This document shows, piece after piece, positions 1-8,900 of a stretch of 64,000 nt of DNA. This DNA is from Capnocytophaga sp. oral taxon 878 (lineage in GTDB: Bacteria > Bacteroidota > Bacteroidia > Flavobacteriales > Flavobacteriaceae). Position 1 is the first letter of the stretch. Each line of letters starts with the position of its first letter. The notes under the pieces are model-generated. The model ran no database searches, was not told where the DNA came from, and saw only the letters and a list, made by a program, of their open reading frames with translations. The position numbers were made by a program, and so were the translations under genes. Location: NCBI RefSeq assembly GCF_002999135.1, contig NZ_CP027229.1, forward strand, positions 1,384,001-1,448,000, written 5' to 3'.

Positions 1-2
1 AA

Positions 3-497
3 CTTACAAAAGACCCTTATATTTTTGATTTTCTGTCGATAACAGAAAATTACACCGAGAAAGAGCTCCAACAGTATTTAGAGGATAATATGACAAAGTT
101 TCTGTTAGAGTTGGGTAAAGGATTCTGTTTCTATGGAAAACAAGTGCATATAAACGTAGGTGGAGATGATTTTTATATTGATTTACTTTTCTATAATGCT
201 CATTTACATTGTTATGTAGTCGTAGAACTTAAAACTACAAAATTTAAGCCCGAACATATAGGACAACTGAAATTTTACGTTACAGCAGTGAATAAACAAT
301 TGCGTACCGAAGGTGATGCCCCCACTATTGGGCTGTTAATCTGCAAAGACAAAAATAATGTAATAGCTGAATATACTTTAGAAGATATACACAACCCCAT
401 AGGAGTTTCGTCATATAAATTATTTGATGAACTTTCAAAAGATTATCAATCATCTTTACCTAGTATTGAAGAAATTGAAAAACGATTGTTAGATTAG
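3..497 (+). CDS. PDDEXK nuclease domain protein, YhcG/DUF1016 family (C-terminal part, start outside window)
   Basis: The frame is open from the first bases of the window, reading KDPYIFDF before the first internal ATG at 90, so the gene starts upstream and only its C-terminal ~164 residues are seen. This part carries the family's conserved text: LLELGKGF, then VGGDDFYIDLLFYN, then VVVELKTTKFKPEHIGQL, and TIGLLICKDKN. The D of FYIDLLFY and the ELK triad form the PDDEXK nuclease core. Members of this family often sit beside or inside type I restriction-modification loci, and here the gene lies next to a methylase fragment and a recombinase, which fits. The biochemical role of the family is not settled; a nuclease role rests on the fold. 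The gene ends 4 bases before a strong hairpin terminator. Family assignment is very secure. Confidence 0.9.
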   Translation, partial: LTKDPYIFDFLSITENYTEKELQQYLEDNMTKFLLELGKGFCFYGKQVHINVGGDDFYIDLLFYNAHLHCYVVVELKTTKFKPEHIGQLKFYVTAVNKQLRTEGDAPTIGLLICKDKNNVIAEYTLEDIHNPIGVSSYKLFDELSKDYQSSLPSIEEIEKRLLD

Positions 498-500
498 AAT

Positions 501-540
501 AAATAGCGTACAGCTCTCCTTGCTGTACGCTATTTTTTAC
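501..540. terminator. Bidirectional intrinsic terminator
   Basis: A 14-bp perfect stem (501-514 paired with 522-535, core AATAGCGTACAGC) with a 7-base loop is followed by TTTTTT on the plus strand and preceded by A-rich sequence. It sits between the convergent nuclease gene ending at 497 and the methylase fragment ending at 540, so it can stop transcription from both sides. Confidence 0.85.
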
Positions 541-1505
541 TATTCCATAGGTCTTATCATTTTCTCAATATAGGCTATTTCTTCAGGGGTAAGCCCATAT
601 TTTTTATATAGTTTTTCATCTGTCCACTCCTCATCAAAGTTTTGTTGAGGTACAAATTGATAAAACTCTTTGGTTGAGTGTTGGGTATTTTTCTTTAAAG
701 TTAAGCAGAAATGTAGAAATTTAGTCCCTATATATTGCATTACATTCTCACACTGTTTTTTAGTAGCAAAAGGACCTATTACTAAGTAGGTTTCTGTACA
801 GCAAGAATTAGGCTCAGCATAAATAGGATTAACTTTATCAGTCTTGCTGTCGCCACTTCCTACAGCATAAGGAACAATTACTTTATGCTCTTTTATCCAA
901 TGTTGATTTTTTAAAACTCCTTCTTTCTTAATATATCCAACTCCTCCATTCACATAGATTTTAATAGCTCCTTCAAACGGTTCACTTTCTCCTTTAAAAT
1001 AGGTTCTTAATCCAAAAGGTTTTGCTGAACTCATCAATTCACTAAAACTTTTTTCATTAAAAGATTGTATTTTTCTCAGAATAGGAATAGCTTCATTATA
1101 TCTGATAAAAACATCTGCATTATTTTCTTTAAGAGGACGCTTCAAGGCTGACACACAGATTCCATTTTCATAAGTACGAATAAGACAATCTCCTTTATAT
1201 TCCTTATCCCAAAGAAAATAATTAACACCTCCTTTGATTTCTATTGAAGGAAATACCTCTGAAGCATTCGGATAATCGTGTATTACTTTTATTCGTTTAT
1301 CTTTAAGCATTGCTTTGCGAAAATCATCTAACCCTTTGCCACCAGCGAACCACCTACTAGGGGTAATCATACTAATGTATTTAGGATTGAGTTTCATAGC
1401 TTGTTGAATAAACAACTGATAAATAGGCTTTGCACTAGCTTGTGCCCCTCCGTCCATTACCTGATAGGGTGGATTTCCTATAATAGCGTCTATAACAAGT
1501 TTTTC
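540..1505 (-). pseudogene. 5'-truncated Eco57I-type N6-adenine DNA methylase fragment (possible silent cassette)
   Basis: The open frame runs from just after an in-frame stop (1506-1508) and reads EKLVIDAIIGNPPYQVMDGG, so the adenine-methylase catalytic motif NPPY lies about 10 codons inside. The first ATG (1457) comes only after that motif, so it is unlikely to be a real start. The rest (ITPSRWFAGGKG, then the SIEIKGGVNYFLWDKEY stretch and about 190 more residues) matches the region downstream of NPPY in Eco57I-type methylases, including target recognition. The SAM-binding motif I and everything N-terminal are absent, so the fragment cannot methylate DNA as it stands. It abuts a divergently transcribed tyrosine recombinase. 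Truncation right at the conserved catalytic motif, next to a recombinase, is what a silent cassette of a shuffling methylase looks like; simple decay is the alternative. Confidence 0.75.
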
Positions 1506-1510
1506 TTATA

Positions 1511-1552
1511 TTGTAACCACTATAATATAAAATTCAAACAATATGGTTACAA
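1511..1552. repeat. 9-bp inverted repeat spanning the recombinase start codon
   Basis: TTGTAACCA at 1511-1519 is the exact reverse complement of TGGTTACAA at 1544-1552, with a 24-bp AT-rich spacer between. The right arm covers the recombinase ATG (1543-1545) and the left arm lies just before the truncated end of the methylase frame. It could be a recombinase binding site or an operator controlling the divergent pair; the spacer is longer than the 6-8 bp normal for a tyrosine-recombinase core site. Confidence 0.5.
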
Positions 1553-2346
1553 CCTTTGAAACTGCTCTCAAAGAGAGCCAAATGGCAGAAAATACCATCA
1601 CTGCCTATCTATATGCTGTAAACGATTTCTACGGTAAGTACAAATCCCTCAGCAAGAAAAACCTTTTGCTCTACAAAACATACCTTATCGAGCATTTTAA
1701 ACCTAAAACGGTGAACTTGCGCATTCAAGCACTGAATAAGTTTTTGGAACATATCGGTAAGCCTAAACTTCGACTTAAATCAGTAAAGGTGCAGCAACGC
1801 ACCTATTTAGAAAATGTGATCAGTCAGGCAGATTACCTCTTTTTAAAAGAACAACTCCGAAAAGAAGAAAACCCAATGTGGTATTTTGTAGTGCGCTTTT
1901 TGGCAGCTACAGGAGCAAGGGTAAGCGAGCTTATCCAAATAAAAGTAGAACACGTAAAAGTTGGCTATTTCGATCTATACACTAAAGGAGGCAAAGTGCG
2001 CCGCCTATTCATCCCGCTACAGTTACGTGAGGAGACTATAAAATGGCTTACAAAAAAGCAAAAAACTTCAGGCTATCTTTTTGTCAATCGATTAGGAGAA
2101 CGTATCACTACACGTGGCATTGCACAAAAACTCAAACTTTTTGCTGAAAGATATGGTCTCAATCCTAAAGTCGTCTACCCACATTCATTCAGACATAGAT
2201 ATGCTAAAAACTTCTTGGAAGCTTTTAACGACATCTCTCTCCTTGCCGACCTTATGGGGCACGAAAGTATTGAGACTACCCGTATTTATCTAAGGCGAAC
2301 AGCTTCAGAACAGCAAGCTATTGTAGATAGGATTATCACTTGGTAA
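1543..2346 (+). CDS. Tyrosine recombinase (site-specific integrase/invertase)
   Basis: This 267-residue protein has an N-terminal SAM-like DNA-binding domain (about 1-90) and a C-terminal catalytic domain. All catalytic residues of the family are visible: R126 in GARVSEL, K148/K151 in TKGGKVRR, H214 and R217 in HSFRHRYA, H240 in LMGHESIETT, and nucleophile Y249 in RIYLRR. It cleaves and rejoins DNA through a 3'-phosphotyrosyl intermediate. The short length and the motif around NFLEAFNDISLLADLMGHESIETTRIYLRRT resemble, from memory, recombinases encoded within phase-variable type I restriction loci rather than long phage or conjugative-element integrases. It lies back to back with a truncated methylase, so shuffling of methylase specificity segments is the most attractive role. 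This is inference, since no partner site pair is seen in the window. Confidence 0.9.
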   Translation: MVTTFETALKESQMAENTITAYLYAVNDFYGKYKSLSKKNLLLYKTYLIEHFKPKTVNLRIQALNKFLEHIGKPKLRLKSVKVQQRTYLENVISQADYLFLKEQLRKEENPMWYFVVRFLAATGARVSELIQIKVEHVKVGYFDLYTKGGKVRRLFIPLQLREETIKWLTKKQKTSGYLFVNRLGERITTRGIAQKLKLFAERYGLNPKVVYPHSFRHRYAKNFLEAFNDISLLADLMGHESIETTRIYLRRTASEQQAIVDRIITW

Positions 2347-2884
2347 TATTTTTTGTACTTCCTATCTTTTTACATATTAACAGTCATTATGTTAACTAAG
2401 TTTTTACTCTAAGAGTAAAAGTCTAAAATTGTAGGAAGAAAGATATATTATTAAGATTCTTCTATTAGAAGAAAATCTATTTTAGTATATTTTTTAAATT
2501 TACCGGACATTAATAATATTAAGACACCTGAAAAAGACCTAAAATGTATACTAGAATAGGCTCAAAAATTATTTCGTATTAGTTATTCTTATTTTAGTAA
2601 GGGGATGAGATATTAAAAAGTACTACTTATCCTTGTAGTTTCAGGAATTAAGCAGTATTTTTTATGCTTTTTTGATTTTTACTAGACACTATATTAAGTT
2701 CTCATCGTTTTAATACTTATTCTTTGGTTAAGCAGCAAAATATGTCCAATAGTTTTTTTCTGTTATGAAGATATAATAGAATTCTATTTATCCTTTGTTA
2801 AATAGTTAGTTGTGATAGGTTTATCACATTTACCAAAATAGGTATAGCTAAAAATTAAATTTTGGCAGGGTTATAAAAATAAAA
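2347..2884. other. Intergenic region without a recognisable gene
   Basis: About 540 bp of very AT-rich sequence between the recombinase and the adhesin terminator. It contains two small imperfect hairpins (2402-2420, arms TTTTACTCT/AGAGTAAAA; and around 2454-2478), but no convincing open frame, promoter signature or known RNA. It may hold the recombinase's downstream region or a degraded gene. Confidence 0.5.
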
Positions 2885-2914
2885 GAGGCTACCCAGTTGC
2901 AACTGGGTAGCCTC
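2885..2914. terminator. Intrinsic terminator downstream of the giant adhesin
   Basis: A perfect 30-bp palindrome (arms GAGGCTACCCAGTTG and its complement) is flanked by AAAA on the left and TTT on the right. On the minus strand it lies 20 bp past the adhesin stop and is followed by CTTTTATTTTTATAA, so it should end adhesin transcription. Confidence 0.85.
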
Positions 2915-2934
2915 TTTATTAATAAGTTGAAAGA

Positions 2935-5900
2935 CTATTTTTTAAGGTATAACCAACCTGTTTTGGTTTGCTTATTATTAGTTTCGTCATAGTATTCAAT
3001 GACATAATAATAAGTACCTTGAGGAAGTTTATCAGAGGCTTCTATGGTAACACGTCCATCAGAAATACCTTTAAACACTTTGGTTACATTATTATAACCT
3101 TCTACTTTGAAAACTTCAACACCCCAACGGTTGTAAATACGTACAATATTGTTAGGATAGCTTTCAATTCCTGCTATATGGAAATGATTGTTAGCTGGAC
3201 TTCCACTAAGCGATATACCATTGTAGATAATCATTTCCTTAACTACTTGTACTGTTACAGTGGTTGTTGCACAACCGCTAGTATTACAAATTTCATACTC
3301 AAAGGTATCTGTACCTACAAATCCTGTATTAGGTCGATATTCTACTGTATTATCAGCATTAACAACTACATTACCATTAGCTGGAGGGGTTACCACATTA
3401 GGAGTAGTAGCTCCATTAAGTGTATCATTTGCTAAGACAACAATAGTTATCGGTGTATTCATTGCTGTTGTAGCACTATCGGTTACTGCTATTGGCAATG
3501 TTGGAGTAAAGGTTCCTGAGACTGTTACTACCAAGGTTTGAGTTCCTGTACAATTAGTTGGATTCAATATCTCACAGTAACTATAAGTAATAGTATAGTT
3601 CCCTGCTGGGGTATTAGCTGGAATTGTTATCTTACCTGTATCCTTATCTAACGTAGGTACTGTTGTTCCTGTTGGGTTAGTAACTGTCAATGTTACATTT
3701 CCGCCTACTCCTACCGTTGGGGTTACAGTGCTGCCTATCTTATCATTATTTAAGATACTCGGCGTGGTTTGAGTTGATGTACTTGGAGCGGCTGTAATTG
3801 GGTCTGGCGTTACCGTAATCGTTGGTATTCCTACCTTAATCACTGCGGTAGCTGTTCTACAGTTACTACTTGGATTAAGTGACTCACACTCTTTATAAGT
3901 GATACTATAAGTACCTGCTGGGGTACCTGCTGGAATGGTTACCTTACCATCGTTAGGATTCAATTCTGGCACTTTTGCTCCTGTCCTTACTGGAGTAGCT
4001 GGTACTACATTGGTAATAGTTACTGTGCCTCCTACTCCCGCTGTCGGTACATTACCATTCAAACGATCATTAGTCAATACACTAGTTGTAGTTTGTGTTG
4101 TCAATCCATCTGGTATATTGAAGGTATCATTATCTACTGTAAGAGTTACTGCTCCTACTGTTACTACCAACGTTTGAGTTCCTGTACAGTTAGTTGGGTT
4201 CAATACCTCACAGTAACTGTAAGTAATAGTATAGCTTCCTGCTGGGGTATTAGCTGGAATAGTTACTTTTCCTGTATTAGGAGCAAGGGTCGGTTTATTA
4301 CCTGGTCCACTTGGGTTAGTAACTGTCAATGTTACATTACCTCCTACTCCTACCGTTGGGGTTACCGTACTGCCTATCTTATCATTATTTAAGATACTTG
4401 GCGTGGTTTGAGTTGATGTACTTGGAGCGGCTGTAATTGGGTCTGGTGTTACCGTAATCGTTGGTACTCCTACCTTAATCACTGCGGTAGCTGTTCTACA
4501 GTTACTACTTGGATTAAGTGACTCACACTCTTTATAAGTGATAGTATAAGTACCTGCTGGAGTATTAGCTGGGATAGTTACCTTACCATCGTTAGGATTC
4601 AATTCTGGTACTTTTGCTCCTGTCCTTACTGGAGTAGCTGGTACTACATTGGTAATGGTTACTGTGCCTCCTACTCCCGCTGTCGGTACATTACCATTCA
4701 AACGATCATTAGTCAATACACTAGTTGTGGTTTGTGTTGTCAATCCATCTGGTATATTGAAGGTATCATTATCTACTGTAAGAGTTACTGCTCCTACTGT
4801 TACTACCAAGGTTTGAGTTCCTGTACAATTAGTTGGATTCAATACCTCACAGTAACTGTAAGTAATAGTATAACTGCCTGCTGGGGTATTAGCTGGAATT
4901 GTTACCTTACCTGTATCCTTATCTAACGTAGGTACTGTTGTTCCTGTTGGGTTAGTAACTGTCAATGTTACATTTCCGCCTACTCCTACCGTTGGGGTTA
5001 CCGTGCTGCCTATCTTATCATTATTTAAGATACTTGGCGTGGTTTGAGTTGATGTACTTGGAGCGGCTGTAATTGGGTCTGGTGTTACCGTAATCGTTGG
5101 TACTCCTACCTTAATCACTGCGGTAGCTGTTCTACAGTTACTACTTGGATTAAGTGACTCACACTCTTTATAAGTAATCGTATAAGTACCTGCTGGGGTA
5201 CCTGCTGGAATGGTTACCTTACCATCGTTAGGATTCAATTCTGGTACTTTTGCTCCTGTCCTTACTGGAGTAGCTGGTACTACATTGGTAATAGTTACTG
5301 TGCCTCCTACTCCTGCTGTCGGTACATTACCATTCAAACGGTCATTAGTCAATACACTAGTTGTAGTTTGTGTTGTCAAACCATCTGGTATATTAAAGAT
5401 ATCATTATCTACTGTAAGAGTTACTGCTCCTACTGTTACTACCAACGTTTGAGTTCCTGTACAGTTGGTTGGGTTCAATACTTCACAGTAACTGTAAGTA
5501 ATAGTATAACTGCCTGCTGGGGTATTAGCTGGAATAGTTACTTTTCCTGTATTTGGATCAAGGGTCGGTTTATTACCTGGTCCACTTGGGTTAGTAACTG
5601 TCAATGTTACATTTCCGCCTACTCCTACCGTTGGGGTTACAGTGCTGCCTATCTTATCATTATTTAAGATACTCGGCGTGGTTTGAGTTGATGTACTTGG
5701 AGCGGCTGTAATTGGGTCTGGCGTTACCGTAATCGTTGGTATTCCTACCTTAATCACTGCGGTAGCTGTTCTACAGTTACTACTTGGATTAAGTGACTCA
5801 CACTCTTTATAAGTGATACTATAAGTACCTGCTGGGGTACCTGCTGGAATGGTTACCTTACCATCGTTAGGATTCAATTCTGGCACTTTTGCTCCTGTCC

Positions 5901-8900
5901 TTACTGGAGTAGCTGGTACTACATTGGTAATAGTTACTGTGCCTCCTACTCCCGCTGTCGGTACATTACCATTCAAACGATCATTAGTCAATACACTAGT
6001 TGTAGTTTGTGTTGTCAATCCATCTGGTATATTGAAGGTATCATTATCTACTGTAAGAGTTACTGCTCCTACTGTTACTACCAACGTTTGAGTTCCTGTA
6101 CAGTTAGTTGGGTTCAATACCTCACAGTAACTGTAAGTAATAGTATAGCTTCCTGCTGGGGTATTAGCTGGAATAGTTACTTTTCCTGTATTAGGAGCAA
6201 GGGTCGGTTTATTACCTGGTCCACTTGGGTTAGTAACTGTCAATGTTACATTACCTCCTACTCCTACCGTTGGGGTTACCGTACTGCCTATCTTATCATT
6301 ATTTAAGATACTTGGCGTGGTTTGAGTTGATGTACTTGGAGCGGCTGTAATTGGGTCTGGTGTTACCGTAATCGTTGGTACTCCTACCTTAATCACTGCG
6401 GTAGCTGTTCTACAGTTACTACTTGGATTAAGTGACTCACACTCTTTATAAGTGATAGTATAAGTACCTGCTGGAGTATTAGCTGGGATAGTTACCTTAC
6501 CATCGTTAGGATTCAATTCTGGTACTTTTGCTCCTGTCCTTACTGGAGTAGCTGGTACTACATTGGTAATGGTTACTGTGCCTCCTACTCCCGCTGTCGG
6601 TACATTACCATTCAAACGATCATTAGTCAATACACTAGTTGTGGTTTGTGTTGTCAATCCATCTGGTATATTGAAGGTATCATTATCTACTGTAAGAGTT
6701 ACTGCTCCTACTGTTACTACCAAGGTTTGAGTTCCTGTACAATTAGTTGGATTCAATACCTCACAGTAACTGTAAGTAATAGTATAACTGCCTGCTGGGG
6801 TATTAGCTGGAATTGTTACCTTACCTGTATCCTTATCTAACGTAGGTACTGTTGTTCCTGTTGGGTTAGTAACTGTCAATGTTACATTTCCGCCTACTCC
6901 TACCGTTGGGGTTACCGTGCTGCCTATCTTATCATTATTTAAGATACTTGGCGTGGTTTGAGTTGATGTACTTGGAGCGGCTGTAATTGGGTCTGGTGTT
7001 ACCGTAATCGTTGGTACTCCTACCTTAATCACTGCAGTAGCTGTTCTACAATTACTACTTGGATTAAGTGACTCACACTCTTTATAAGTGATAGTATAAG
7101 TACCTGCTGGGGTACCTGCTGGAATGGTTACCTTACCATCGTTAGGATTCAATTCTGGTACTTTTGCTCCTGTCCTTACTGGAGTAGCTGGTACTACATT
7201 GGTAATAGTTACTGTGCCTCCTACTCCTGCTGTCGGTACATTACCATTCAAACGATCATTAGCCAATACACTAGTTGTGGTTTGTGTTGTCAATCCATCT
7301 GGTATATTAAAGATATCATTATCTACTGTAAGAGTTACTGCTCCTACTGTTACTACCAACGTTTGAGTTCCTGTACAGTTAGTTGGGTTCAATACTTCAC
7401 AGTAACTGTAAGTAATAGTATAGCTTCCTGCTGGGGTATTAGCTGGAATAGTTACTTTTCCTGTATTTGGATCAAGGGTCGGTTTATTACCTGGTCCACT
7501 TGGGTTAGTAACTGTCAATGTTACATTTCCGCCTACTCCTACCGTTGGGGTTACAGTGCTGCCTATCTTATCATTATTTAAGATACTCGGCGTGGTTTGA
7601 GTTGATGTACTTGGAGCGGCTGTAATTGGGTCTGGTGTTACCGTAATCGTTGGTACTCCTACCTTAATCACTGCAGTAGCTGTTCTACAATTACTACTTG
7701 GATTAAGTGACTCACACTCTTTATAAGTGATAGTATAAGTACCTGCTGGGGTACCTGCTGGAATGGTTACCTTACCATCGTTAGGATTCAATTCTGGTAC
7801 TTTTGCTCCTGTCCTTACTGGAGTAGCTGGTACTACATTGGTAATAGTTACTGTGCCTCCTACTCCTGCTGTCGGTACATTACCATTCAAACGGTCATTA
7901 GTCAATACACTAGTTGTAGTTTGTGTTGTCAAACCATCTGGTATATTAAAGATATCATTATCTACTGTAAGAGTTACTGCTCCTACTGTTACTACCAACG
8001 TTTGAGTTCCTGTACAGTTGGTTGGGTTCAATACTTCACAGTAACTGTAAGTAATAGTATAACTGCCTGCTGGGGTATTCGCTGGAATAGTTACTTTTCC
8101 TGTATTAGGAGCAAGGGTCGGTTTATTACCTGGTCCACTTGGGTTAGTAACTGTCAATGTTACATTTCCGCCTACTCCTACCGTTGGGGTTACCGTGCTG
8201 CCTATCTTATCATTATTTAAGATACTCGGCGTGGTTTGAGTTGATGTACTTGGAGCGGCTGTAATTGGGTCTGGTGTTACCGTAATCGTTGGTACTCCTA
8301 CCTTAATCACTGCGGTAGCTGTTCTACAGTTACTACTTGGATTAAGTGACTCACACTCTTTATAAGTAATCGTATAAGTACCTGCTGGGGTACCTGCTGG
8401 AATGGTTACCTTACCATCGTTAGGATTCAATTCTGGTACTTTTGCTCCTGTCCTTACTGGAGTAGCTGGTGTAATATTGGTAATACTCACAGTTCCACTA
8501 GGTCCTGCGGTTGGTACATTACCGTTCAAACGGTCATTATTCAACACACTTCCTGTGGTAGTTGCCGTAAGTCCATTACCTACTGTGAATGTATCACTTA
8601 CTACAGTAAGAGAAGTAACACCTAACTTAATAGTTGATGTTTTAGTAAGTACATTGCCAAAGGTATCTTTTGCTACGAAGGTAACGGTAATAACTCCACC
8701 AGATACATTGCAAAGATTAGCAGGTACTATATAATCATTTGTTATAGTTGCTATTGCTCCACAAGCATCGGTAGCAGTAGCTGTATTAAGCCAGTTATTG
8801 ATAGCTGTAGTAGCAGTAGCCGAGTTGCATACTATATTCAGAGCAGCTGGAGCATTGAAAGTAGGAACTGTAGTGTCATTTACTGTTAAGGTTACTGTTA

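Noticed and set aside
3520..8620. CRISPR-like regular repeats
   Set aside because: The repeat unit is ~638 bp of continuous coding sequence with no short repeat/unique spacer structure, and no cas genes are present.
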